Assembly (NCBI GenBank): GCA_944326795.1
Contig: CALVFJ010000002.1
Span: forward strand, 38,609-102,608
From: an uncultured Erysipelotrichaceae bacterium
GTDB taxonomy: Bacteria > Bacillota_I > Bacilli_A > Erysipelotrichales > Erysipelotrichaceae
Length of the DNA stretch: 64,000 nt
Reading direction: 5' to 3'
A program made the translations under genes and the position numbers. A model generated the notes under the pieces. That model saw nothing but the letters and a program-made list of their open reading frames with translations, was not told where the DNA came from and did no database searches. Positions 1-8,414 of the stretch are shown piece after piece (the first letter of the stretch is position 1; each line of letters begins with the position of its first letter).

Positions 1-74
1 CATATACGGGTGTACTAAAGTTAAAGATCAGCGGTAGCGATACGTTGATCGAAGTAAATGTCGATCTAAACTAG
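1..74 (+). CDS. 3' end of a truncated upstream gene (probable secreted-protein C-terminus)
   Basis: One frame is open from the window edge (first whole codon at position 3) to a TAG at 72-74. It encodes about 23 residues ending in alternating hydrophobic/polar residues (LKLKISGSDTLIEVNVDL), typical of a terminal beta strand. The next gene starts 14 nt later on the same strand, so the two probably form an operon. The tail resembles the last strand of the repeated domains in that next protein (for example the segment ending DRVILTISS), which suggests a paralogous surface protein. Only the end is visible, so the function is unknown. Confidence 0.55.
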   Translation, partial: YTGVLKLKISGSDTLIEVNVDLN

Positions 75-87
75 GGGAGGGTAACAA

Positions 88-3000
88 GTGAAGAAATTAA
101 TCAAAATATTATTATCGGTCTGCCTGGTTTGGTCAGTGCTGACAGTTTGCCATAAAGATTTTGTGCAGCAGGTAGAAGCTTATGATTTTACCTATGCCAT
201 GAACTGCAGCAATTATGAGGTCGATACGGTAAGAGATGATGGTGGCTTTCAAAGTTATGGCTGCTATGCCAATTTCAATGATGCCAAAGCTAAGATGAAT
301 GAGCTGGGCAAAGATGCGGTGGTACGTCATCCATCTAGCAAATCACCAACCAAGATCATTGCCATGGTTTCGGGGACAGCATATAGCTATCCATCACGTT
401 ATGGCAAGAATACTTTGGATATTACGCAATATAATGGTAATGTTGCAAATCAGAAGACAACTTATGTAACGATGCACCGCGAGCTTTATTATCAAGGAAC
501 AGAAAGCTATGATGGCAATGGAGAAGGCGTCATCCATATCAATGTTACAGGTTTTGATGGTTATACAACGTTAAAAGGTGTCGATCTGATCCCTACAAAA
601 TATACGGAAAAAGAAATACCGATCATGTTAGGAGGAAATAATAGCGGAAGCTATACCGAACAGCCATTCATGACCCATATCTATAAGGCTGAATATGTCG
701 TTGAACAAAGTGGTAACTATCGTGATCTAGTTTTTTATTGGTATAGCGGATGGAGCGATGCTTCGACCTATCCTACCAAAAACCGTCATGCGATTGGATT
801 GGCGCCTGATTGGATGGAAACGGGAAAGAAATATTATTCATATGATGGTTATACTTTTTATAGCGATGCCTATTATCAAAATTATGTAGGTACATATTAT
901 AACTATTATCAATTTTTGCCTTTAAGATCACAAAGTAATATTGCGGCAAACGTCTATAATACTTTTTTAAGCTCAAAAGGATATAATTCTTCAAGCAAAC
1001 TGTGGAATCAGGGACAGACGTTTATCGATGCTCAAAACACCTATGGCGCTAATGCCTTATTGGTATATGCGATGGCTTGTTTGGAAAGCGCCTATGGAAC
1101 AAGTTCATATGCGCAGCAGCGAAATAATTTGTTTGGATGGAGCGCATATGATTCTGATCCTGATTCAGCTTCTTATTTCTCCTCGGTTGAGCAGGCAATC
1201 AAGGAGCATATGGGGATCAATCTGCGTGGCTATCTAGATATCAATGATTATCGATTCTTTGGACCGCAGCTTGGTAATAAAGGATCAGGAATTAATTTAA
1301 AGTATGCTGCCGATCCGTATTGGGGCTATAAGATCGCTGCGATCGCTTATGATATCGATAAATGTGCGAATGGCTATAATGGTAATTTGACGGATTATAA
1401 CAAATATTCGTTGGGTGTCATCAATACTTATGGCGTGGCGATCAAGCAAAGCGCAGATAATAATTCTAAGACTTTATATACTTCACAATATGGTGCAACT
1501 TATCAAAAAAATTTCATGGTAACGATTCTAAGTGAATCAAGTAATTTTATCAAGACCAATACGGTCAATCCATTAAGCGGATCAAGCGTGATCAGCGGTA
1601 CCGACAAGGGCTTGGTTAACTATGATTTTAATAGCAGCGTAGGATATATCCAGGTAAATTATGTCGATAAAGTAAGCCAAGGATCAAATGTTCAAGAAGG
1701 AACGACACCTACCGGGGACTTTGTATTTAAGATCACTAATTTTGCTTGGAATGAAAATAGCTTGAATATCAAGGGAGAAGCTTATCAACCTGGCATATAT
1801 GTGACCCAAAGCAATACCTTGAAACATCGGTTATTGTTAGAAAATAGTTATCTTGAACAAAAAGAATATGCTTTAACATCAACTAGCAACAAAGATTATG
1901 CAACCTTTGAAACTAATCTTGATGTTTCGCAATTAGCTGATGGCAGTTATAAATTCATGATTGATTATATGTATGGTGAATTTAGCGAATTTAATGGTTA
2001 TAAATATCTGCAAGGTTTAGAATTACCAGCTGAAAAAGTTGTAGGTAATAAAAAGATAACCTTCAGCAAGCAAGATGAATTAGTAATCATGACGGTTCAA
2101 ACCGTAAATGATCCTTCACCTGAACCAACTGAGACCCCTGATCCAAGCGAAGATCCAGAGGAAACACCTGATCCAAGTGTTAAAAAGACCGTGGCGGTTG
2201 CCCCAACGAAATTTGATTATGTTGATGGCAATATTTTGGAAATCGTTGGTACGGCAATGATAAAAGGCATGGATGCTAAAGAAGGAACTGATATAAAGCA
2301 TGAAATAGTCTTTATTGATAGCGAAAGCGGTAAAGAAATTAAGAATTATACTGCTTCAACGACTAAGAATGTGATTAATCTTGGCGATGGCTATGCATAT
2401 GAGATGACACAATTTGCGACAAAGATCAATATCCAGGAATTAGTAGACGCTGGATATGCTAATTATACGATCATGATTCGTATTACTAATGGTGATACCG
2501 TAATGAGCGATAATATCTTGAATACCGAATTTTTGAACTTACCTGCTGCTAAACAGCTTGATGGTAAAAATGTATATTTTATCAATAATCAAGATTATCG
2601 TTTCCGTTATGAATTGTTGATCAATAATATCGATATTGATTGGAGCACGATCAAAAAAGCTAATCAGCGAAATTCTTTATATTCTAGCCTTGCTTTGAGC
2701 ATCGATGCTGATGAAAATTTAACGACAGAAGCCGCTAGCTGGATTTATAATATTGATTATGATGATGCCTCAAAGATTACATATCAATTTATCTTAGCTG
2801 ATATTAATTCTGGCAAAACTTATGAATTGAAAGAAAGTAAGGCTCAAGCTTGCGCGATTAATTATTCGCAAGTCATGAAACTTTCTTATGATTATTCTAA
2901 TGCTTGTTTCAAAGAGGTTAATTCTTTGAGCAATATTCCTGATGGAAGCTATATCGTATATATGGAAATCATTAATGGTGATTATCACGATATCTTTGAA

Positions 3001-3189
3001 GTTACAGATTACTATGATGAGATGAATCTTGATGTAACAGCAAAGAATACAGGACGTAATTTCAAGCTTGCTAAGAGCAGCGTTAGAGATAGGGTTATAT
3101 TAACTATATCTTCTGCTAAAACAAGCGCAGAAACGACAGAAAATGCATCAGATGCCGATACAACAGCAACTGCTGATATTACAGAGTAA
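88..3189 (+). CDS. Secreted glucosaminidase-family protein (GH73-like peptidoglycan hydrolase)
   Basis: This 1033-residue protein starts at GTG with a strong AGGGGAGG site at 73-80. Residues 1-31 form a signal peptide ending VEA. Residues about 290-430 match the LytD/GH73 beta-N-acetylglucosaminidase fold: YGANALLVYAMACLESAYG contains the likely catalytic Glu333, followed by a NNLFGWSAYD block and a SYASDPYWG-like block (KYAADPYWGYKIA). Such enzymes cut the glycan strand of peptidoglycan outside the cell. An SH3-like stretch follows at about 435-530. Then come three related beta-rich domains of unknown family, separated by a Pro/Glu/Asp/Thr linker near residues 672-695. No LPxTG motif or C-terminal membrane anchor is visible, so it is probably released or held non-covalently. 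A paralogue lies at 20625-23408. The family call is firm; the exact bond specificity is inferred. Confidence 0.88.
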   Translation: MKKLIKILLSVCLVWSVLTVCHKDFVQQVEAYDFTYAMNCSNYEVDTVRDDGGFQSYGCYANFNDAKAKMNELGKDAVVRHPSSKSPTKIIAMVSGTAYSYPSRYGKNTLDITQYNGNVANQKTTYVTMHRELYYQGTESYDGNGEGVIHINVTGFDGYTTLKGVDLIPTKYTEKEIPIMLGGNNSGSYTEQPFMTHIYKAEYVVEQSGNYRDLVFYWYSGWSDASTYPTKNRHAIGLAPDWMETGKKYYSYDGYTFYSDAYYQNYVGTYYNYYQFLPLRSQSNIAANVYNTFLSSKGYNSSSKLWNQGQTFIDAQNTYGANALLVYAMACLESAYGTSSYAQQRNNLFGWSAYDSDPDSASYFSSVEQAIKEHMGINLRGYLDINDYRFFGPQLGNKGSGINLKYAADPYWGYKIAAIAYDIDKCANGYNGNLTDYNKYSLGVINTYGVAIKQSADNNSKTLYTSQYGATYQKNFMVTILSESSNFIKTNTVNPLSGSSVISGTDKGLVNYDFNSSVGYIQVNYVDKVSQGSNVQEGTTPTGDFVFKITNFAWNENSLNIKGEAYQPGIYVTQSNTLKHRLLLENSYLEQKEYALTSTSNKDYATFETNLDVSQLADGSYKFMIDYMYGEFSEFNGYKYLQGLELPAEKVVGNKKITFSKQDELVIMTVQTVNDPSPEPTETPDPSEDPEETPDPSVKKTVAVAPTKFDYVDGNILEIVGTAMIKGMDAKEGTDIKHEIVFIDSESGKEIKNYTASTTKNVINLGDGYAYEMTQFATKINIQELVDAGYANYTIMIRITNGDTVMSDNILNTEFLNLPAAKQLDGKNVYFINNQDYRFRYELLINNIDIDWSTIKKANQRNSLYSSLALSIDADENLTTEAASWIYNIDYDDASKITYQFILADINSGKTYELKESKAQACAINYSQVMKLSYDYSNACFKEVNSLSNIPDGSYIVYMEIINGDYHDIFEVTDYYDEMNLDVTAKNTGRNFKLAKSSVRDRVILTISSAKTSAETTENASDADTTATADITE

Positions 3190-3190
3190 A

Positions 3191-3212
3191 GAGTGCAAAT
3201 AGCACTCTTTTT
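3191..3212 (+). terminator. Terminator after the glucosaminidase gene
   Basis: A 6-bp stem GAGTGC/GCACTC with an AAATA loop is followed by a run of Ts. It begins one base after the stop codon of the upstream gene. Confidence 0.75.
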
Positions 3213-3221
3213 AAATGCATG

Positions 3222-3265
3222 AAAAAAGATACCATCTGCTATTGGGCAAATGGTATCTTTTTTTA
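3222..3265. terminator. Bidirectional terminator between convergent genes
   Basis: An A-run, an inverted repeat GATACCA/TGGTATC with a 15-nt loop, and a T-run form a hairpin that works on both strands. It overlaps the TAA stop of the minus-strand PASTA gene. Confidence 0.75.
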
Positions 3266-5374
3266 GCCAACGATCTTAACAGTGATCGTTTGATTGATAT
3301 TTATACGAGTATTTGGAGCAGGATCGATAGATAAGATCTTTCCAGCACTAGCACCGCTAGCTTCTTCAGATGATACTTTAACAAAATTTAGATTATTTCC
3401 TAATCCAACAGCAGCATAAGCATTTTTCACATTAGCTACTGCGCTGTCATAAGAATCAGAACTTAAGATTCCTAAACTAATGTTTGGTGTGGTTACATAA
3501 GTTAATACACAAGAATTGCTATTACTATCATATTCATAGTCGACATTGTTACATGTGCAATTTCCATTACCAGGACCGGTTGCATCAGCAGGGCAAGCTT
3601 GGATAGGTTTTGGACCTTTAGATAATACAACTTTGATCGTAGTGCCTTTGGCAACGGAGCTACCTGCTGCTGGGCTCATTGATACGACCTTGCCAGCTTC
3701 AACATCGCTATAATCAGCTTGTGTTGATACTTCATAATTTAAGCCATCGATCGAGCATTTGGCAACATTTCCACATGGATTGGTTGTGAAGCTTGGAACG
3801 GTCACATAAGCACCACTTGAAACTTTACAGGTTATGGTCTTACCACTAACGCTGCAAGCTTCGGTAATGATGCCTTGCTCATAGCTAGTTTGTCCGACAT
3901 CAGTTTTATTTAGGGTCCATCCTGCACCTTTGCTGTTAGCAGCATTGATCTCATTTTGCAGATTGCTGAAAGCTTTGCCAGCTTGGTATAGATCAGAACT
4001 AGGGCCACCATAGGCGCCTAAGGAAACAACATAATTAATGGAAGAGCCTTGAGCCTTGGTTCCGGTATCATTAGAAATGATATTTCCTTTAGCGATAGAA
4101 TCGTTATATTGCTCAGAACGGGATCCAGCGTTCATGCCATTATTGCTTAGATAAGTTTTGAAATCAGTTTCTGATTTACCGGCATAACTAACGATATCGA
4201 CTGATTTTCCTTTGGCAAAGGTAACTACGATATTTGTGCCAGGTGGAACCATTTCCGTTCCTGAAATCGTTTTGCCATTGATGGTAATAGCTAAGATGGT
4301 ATCAGCTGTTTTATCGGAATCTTTTTCAGTAAAGCTGATATTGATCTTTGCAGAGCTATTGTATAGGGTGTTGATACCATTGATATAGGTAACAAATTCT
4401 TGCTTTGATCGATCTGTATAATTGTTGATCGGTACATAGCCAACCGATACTTCAAAGGTTACGGTCGAGCCAGATTTTAAAGTACCGTTTGAAGGAGTTT
4501 GGGCAATAACGGTTCCTTTGGTCTTTGCACTATAATATTCTTTAATGGTATATTTTAAATCGTTCTCTTTAGCCCAAGCAACAGCATCGCTAGAGCTTTT
4601 GCCAACCTGACTTTTTACGCTGATACCAGTACCACTTGATAAGACGACGGTAACTTTTTCACCAGTCTTGGTTTTTTCTCCAGCTTTTGGTGTTTGAGAA
4701 ATTACCTTGCCTTCGGCGATGGTCGTGCTTGCTTCTTCTTCAAAAGTTACGCTCATAAGATTTTCTTTGGCCCATGCTTGGATATTGGCTTTGGTATAAT
4801 CACTGAAATCTGGCATGGTTATTTCAAGTCCAAGTGCATCTTCACCAGCTGATATGCTTACTAATATCAAAGCATTGCGCTTAGCTTTATTGCCATCGAT
4901 ATTGATCTTAACGAATTTACCTTTTTCGATTTCTTCACTGATGACATATTCAAAGGTTACGTCGGTAAATTTATTATCTTCGAACCATTTTTTGATCTCA
5001 TCTTCGGTCTTATCTTTAAAATCAATTAATTCGATTTCTTTTTCTGGATCAGGACCATTGCTGATGACTAGCTTTAAAGGGGTATCTTTGGTGATATATT
5101 CTTCAACCTTTAGATTTTGCGAAACGACATGATCTTTTTCGATATCTTCATCAAACTCATATGAAATTTGATAAAGTTCTTCCGGGATCTTATTTTCTTC
5201 GATCCATGTTTCGACCTCAGTTATGCTTTTTTCTCTTAGATCGATAACTTTATATTTGCTTCCTGGATCAGCAATCAGGAAGATATAGGCAACGATCGCT
5301 ACGATCATGAATAAAGCGATGGAAACTCCCGCTAAGATGTAGGTCGTTTTTCGGCTTTGAAAATTAATGCTCAT
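3263..5374 (-). CDS. Membrane-anchored multi-PASTA protein without a kinase domain
   Basis: This 703-residue protein has a short cytoplasmic N-terminus, one transmembrane segment (about residues 11-33) and a long extracellular part. That part consists of roughly nine PASTA-type repeats of 60-75 residues, each ending in a hydrophobic strand plus S-x-G (for example VVLSSGTG, VVLSKGPK). PASTA domains bind peptidoglycan fragments or beta-lactams and usually sit on PrkC-type kinases or PBP2x. Here neither a kinase nor a transpeptidase is attached. Between the last two repeats is a cysteine module (C-x11-C-x-C-x13-C) that resembles one at the end of the PBP1 gene at 40044-42980. It is convergent with the glucosaminidase and divergent from tex. 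A wall-sensing or wall-adhesion role is inferred. Confidence 0.85.
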   Translation of the reverse strand: MSINFQSRKTTYILAGVSIALFMIVAIVAYIFLIADPGSKYKVIDLREKSITEVETWIEENKIPEELYQISYEFDEDIEKDHVVSQNLKVEEYITKDTPLKLVISNGPDPEKEIELIDFKDKTEDEIKKWFEDNKFTDVTFEYVISEEIEKGKFVKINIDGNKAKRNALILVSISAGEDALGLEITMPDFSDYTKANIQAWAKENLMSVTFEEEASTTIAEGKVISQTPKAGEKTKTGEKVTVVLSSGTGISVKSQVGKSSSDAVAWAKENDLKYTIKEYYSAKTKGTVIAQTPSNGTLKSGSTVTFEVSVGYVPINNYTDRSKQEFVTYINGINTLYNSSAKINISFTEKDSDKTADTILAITINGKTISGTEMVPPGTNIVVTFAKGKSVDIVSYAGKSETDFKTYLSNNGMNAGSRSEQYNDSIAKGNIISNDTGTKAQGSSINYVVSLGAYGGPSSDLYQAGKAFSNLQNEINAANSKGAGWTLNKTDVGQTSYEQGIITEACSVSGKTITCKVSSGAYVTVPSFTTNPCGNVAKCSIDGLNYEVSTQADYSDVEAGKVVSMSPAAGSSVAKGTTIKVVLSKGPKPIQACPADATGPGNGNCTCNNVDYEYDSNSNSCVLTYVTTPNISLGILSSDSYDSAVANVKNAYAAVGLGNNLNFVKVSSEEASGASAGKILSIDPAPNTRININQTITVKIVG

Positions 5375-5403
5375 ATCATACCTCTTCTTTAATATTCTAA
5401 AAA

Positions 5404-5412
5404 ATTATAACA
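5404..5412 (-). promoter_or_regulatory. Extended -10 promoter for the multi-PASTA gene
   Basis: Read on the minus strand, TGT directly precedes TATAAT, a TGn-extended -10. It lies 29 bp upstream of the ATG at 5374. The -35 region (TTCATT, 17 bp away) is weak, as is usual for this promoter class. Confidence 0.45.
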
Positions 5413-5449
5413 CAGAATAAACATTTAATGAATAAACTTGCGGATATCA

Positions 5450-5458
5450 TGATAAAAT
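5450..5458 (+). promoter_or_regulatory. Probable extended -10 promoter for tex
   Basis: TGA plus TAAAAT forms an extended -10 about 24 bp before the preferred tex start at 5482. No clear -35 is visible. It shares the 107-bp intergenic region with the divergent PASTA promoter. Confidence 0.35.
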
Positions 5459-5481
5459 AGTTGCTCAGGAGTGATGCAAAA

Positions 5482-7593
5482 ATGAATATGTTGATTGAAC
5501 CGATTGCTCAAAGCTTGAATATCAAAGCTGAGCAGGTCGAAAATACGTTAAAACTATTGGAAGAGGGCAATACCGTACCTTTTATTGCTCGCTATCGTAA
5601 AGAAGTAACTAAAGGTCTTGATGAAGAACAGATATTATTTATTCAAAAAGAATATAGCTATCAACAAAATCTGCAACAAAGAAAAGAAGATGTTTTGCGT
5701 TTGATCGAGCAACAAGGAAAATTGACGCCTCAGATCAAGGAAGAGGTTGCAAAGTGTAGTAAATTATCACAGGTCGAAGACATCTATCGCCCATATCAGC
5801 AAAAGAAAAAGACCAGAGCGACGATGGCCATTGCCCTAGGCTTAGAACCGCTTGCTGATAAGCTTTACAGTTGTCCTAAACAGCTGGATATAAACAAAGA
5901 AGCCGCAAAATACATAAATGAAAAAGTTACGGATGCTTCTGTTGCAATCAAAGGAGCTCAGGATATCATCGCTGAGCGGGTAAGCGATGATGCCAAGCTA
6001 AGATGGAAGGTCATGGAATCGATCATGAAATATGGTAAGATCATTACCAAAGCTAAAAAAGATCATGGGGATGAAAAGAAGGTTTATAAGATGTACTACG
6101 ATCATTGCGAACCAGTGGCTAAGATCGCTAATCATCGCGTCATGGCCATTGATCGTGCCGAGAAAGAAAAGGTCATCACTGTTAGCTTTGATTATGATAT
6201 GGCATATCTGGAAAGATATGCGTTGCGTGGCATAACCCGCGATCGTGAAACGGTGGTCTTAAGTTATTTGGAAGCAGCTGTCAATGATGGTTTAAAACGC
6301 TTGCTTTTTCCTAGCGTTGAACGAGAGATCCGCAGCAATCTTACCAGCAAGGCGCAAGAACAATCGATCGAAATCTTTTCGCTTAATCTGGAAAAGCTGT
6401 TGCTGCAACCACCAGTTTCTACACCGATGATCCTTGGCTTTGATCCGGCGTTTTGTACTGGATGTAAGCTAGCAGTAGTTGATAGTACCGGCAAGCTGAT
6501 CAAGATCGATGTCATCTATCCGCATCCACCGGTAAATAAAGCACAAGAAGCAGCTAAAAAATTAGTTGATCTATGCCGTAAATATCCAATAGGTATCATC
6601 GCTATTGGGAATGGGACAGCTTCAAGAGAATCTGAAAGCTTCGTAGCCAAGGTCATCAAAGAAAATGATTTAAATGTACGTTATACTTTGGTATCAGAAG
6701 CTGGTGCTAGCGTATACAGCGCTTCAGAATTGGCTCGTCAGGAATTTCCTGATCTTCATGTTGAACAGCGCAGTGCGATATCCATTGCTCGGCGATTGAT
6801 CGATCCATTAGCCGAATTGATCAAGATCGATCCTAAAAGTATCGGTGTTGGTCAGTACCAACATGATCTACCAGCCAAACAGTTGAATGAGCGATTAGAT
6901 TTTGCAATTCTAAAATGTGTAAATAGAGTAGGGGTCGATGTAAATACTGCTAGCATCGAACTGCTGATGCATGTTGCTGGCCTAAATAAAGCTAATGCCA
7001 AAGCTATCGTTGATTATCGGAATGAGCATGGCAGATTTACTGACCGTAGTCAATTGAAAAAGGTTAAGAAAATGGGAGAAAAGACCTTCGAGCAATGTGC
7101 TGGATTCTTGCGAATCCATGATGGAGATAATATGCTTGATCAAACTGGCATTCATCCTGAAAGCTATGAACTAGCTAAGCGCTTGTTGCAAAGCTATAAG
7201 ATCGATGAATTGAACAAATTAGATTTTGCACAATGTGCCAAGGAAGTTGGCAGCGATGAATATACGATCAAAGATATCGCGACGATCTTAAGTGCACCAG
7301 GACGTGATTATCGCGAACAGTTTGATGGTCCGATCTTAAGAAGCGATGTTTTGGAAATCGATGATCTAAAGATCGGTGATAAGCTGCAAGGTATCGTTAG
7401 AAATGTTACGGACTTTGGAGCTTTCATCGATATTGGTTTGCACGAAGATGGCTTGGCGCATATCTCACGTTTAAGCAATAAGAGGATCAATCATCCAAGT
7501 GAGGCAGTCAATGTTAATGATATCGTCGATGTTTATGTTGCCGATATCGATAAAGAAAGAGAAAAAGTTCAATTGTCTTTGGTAAAAATATAA
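5482..7593 (+). CDS. tex: Tex-family RNA-binding transcription accessory protein
   Basis: About 703 residues in the usual Tex layout: an N-terminal helical Tex domain, a YqgF/RNase H-like core near residues 310-450 (with LGFDPAFCTGCKLAVVD), helix-hairpin-helix repeats at about 480-560 (VNTASIELLMHVAGLN), and a C-terminal S1 RNA-binding domain in the last 75 residues (GIVRNVTDFGAFIDIG). Tex binds RNA and affects transcription and RNA turnover in the cytoplasm. The ATG at 5482 is preferred over the in-frame TTG at 5461 because AGGAG at 5467-5471 lies just upstream of it. The gene stands alone and ends at a bidirectional terminator. Confidence 0.95.
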   Translation: MNMLIEPIAQSLNIKAEQVENTLKLLEEGNTVPFIARYRKEVTKGLDEEQILFIQKEYSYQQNLQQRKEDVLRLIEQQGKLTPQIKEEVAKCSKLSQVEDIYRPYQQKKKTRATMAIALGLEPLADKLYSCPKQLDINKEAAKYINEKVTDASVAIKGAQDIIAERVSDDAKLRWKVMESIMKYGKIITKAKKDHGDEKKVYKMYYDHCEPVAKIANHRVMAIDRAEKEKVITVSFDYDMAYLERYALRGITRDRETVVLSYLEAAVNDGLKRLLFPSVEREIRSNLTSKAQEQSIEIFSLNLEKLLLQPPVSTPMILGFDPAFCTGCKLAVVDSTGKLIKIDVIYPHPPVNKAQEAAKKLVDLCRKYPIGIIAIGNGTASRESESFVAKVIKENDLNVRYTLVSEAGASVYSASELARQEFPDLHVEQRSAISIARRLIDPLAELIKIDPKSIGVGQYQHDLPAKQLNERLDFAILKCVNRVGVDVNTASIELLMHVAGLNKANAKAIVDYRNEHGRFTDRSQLKKVKKMGEKTFEQCAGFLRIHDGDNMLDQTGIHPESYELAKRLLQSYKIDELNKLDFAQCAKEVGSDEYTIKDIATILSAPGRDYREQFDGPILRSDVLEIDDLKIGDKLQGIVRNVTDFGAFIDIGLHEDGLAHISRLSNKRINHPSEAVNVNDIVDVYVADIDKEREKVQLSLVKI

Positions 7594-7614
7594 ATATATC
7601 TTGATCATATGATA

Positions 7615-7663
7615 TAAAAAAGGTAATTAATCATATTTAAAGATGATTTTATTACCTTTTTTT
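7615..7663. terminator. Bidirectional terminator between tex and the response regulator gene
   Basis: An A-run plus GGTAAT pairs with ATTACC plus a T-run, with a second partly paired stem inside. It separates two convergent genes and can act on either strand. Confidence 0.7.
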
Positions 7664-7707
7664 ATAAATGAAAAGAAACGCTAATTTAAGAAATGCAATC
7701 ATTAAAT

Positions 7708-8409
7708 TTAATTTTTATTTCTATATTCAATAGGAGAAAATCCGGTATAATTTTTAAATACTCTACTAAAATAATGTTGACTAGTATAACCAGATTGGAT
7801 CGATACTTCTAATATATTCAAATTAATATTGTTTGATAATAATTCTTTTGCATATTGAATTCTTAAGCTGTTTAGAAAATCACTAAAATTCATAGTTGTT
7901 TTGTGTTTGATGATTTTTGATAAACTAGAGATGCTTAGATGGGTTAAGTGACTTAATTCGTTTAGACTTAAATTTGGATTTTGATAATTTTTTCTAATAT
8001 ATTCTATAGGATCAATGTTTTCATTATCTGCATAATTGCTTATATAAATGTTAATTGCATTTTGAATGATATTATATAGTTCAGAAATTTGTATAGGTTT
8101 TAGCTGATAGCTAAATACACCATAATCAATGGCTTTTTGTGCATAAGAAAAATCTGAATATCCAGAAAGAATGATTATTTTTGATTTTGGAACAATATCT
8201 AAGATACTTTCAATCATTTCTAAGCCGTTTAATTTTGGCATGTTTATATCAGTAATTATGATTTCAGGTTTATGTTTTTTTATTTGTTCTATTGCTTCCA
8301 ATCCATCTTCAGCTAGCAAAATTTCTTTGAAATTAAATTTGCCATTTTTAATTAGTTGATTTAAACCATTTAAAATTGTAGATTCATCATCACAAATCAG
8401 TATTTTCAT
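7708..8409 (-). CDS. YesN-type response regulator (REC + AraC HTH)
   Basis: A 233-residue DNA-binding response regulator. Residues 1-120 are a receiver domain with an acidic pocket (ICDDES) and the phospho-acceptor Asp54 in TDINMP. The last 100 residues are an AraC/XylS helix-turn-helix pair ending YFSRVFKNYTGFSPIEYR. The ATG at 8409 is chosen because GAGGTG precedes it by 7 nt; a GTG three codons upstream lacks such a site. It follows the histidine kinase gene by 5 nt, so the two are one operon. The likely target is the divergent reductase gene at 10246. Codon use is AT-richer than in the neighbouring core genes. Confidence 0.9.
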   Translation of the reverse strand: MKILICDDESTILNGLNQLIKNGKFNFKEILLAEDGLEAIEQIKKHKPEIIITDINMPKLNGLEMIESILDIVPKSKIIILSGYSDFSYAQKAIDYGVFSYQLKPIQISELYNIIQNAINIYISNYADNENIDPIEYIRKNYQNPNLSLNELSHLTHLSISSLSKIIKHKTTMNFSDFLNSLRIQYAKELLSNNINLNILEVSIQSGYTSQHYFSRVFKNYTGFSPIEYRNKN

Positions 8410-8414
8410 GCTAA

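Noticed and set aside
4815..5132. Antisense frame inside the multi-PASTA gene
   Set aside because: Its composition mirrors the repetitive coding strand and it has no ribosome site.
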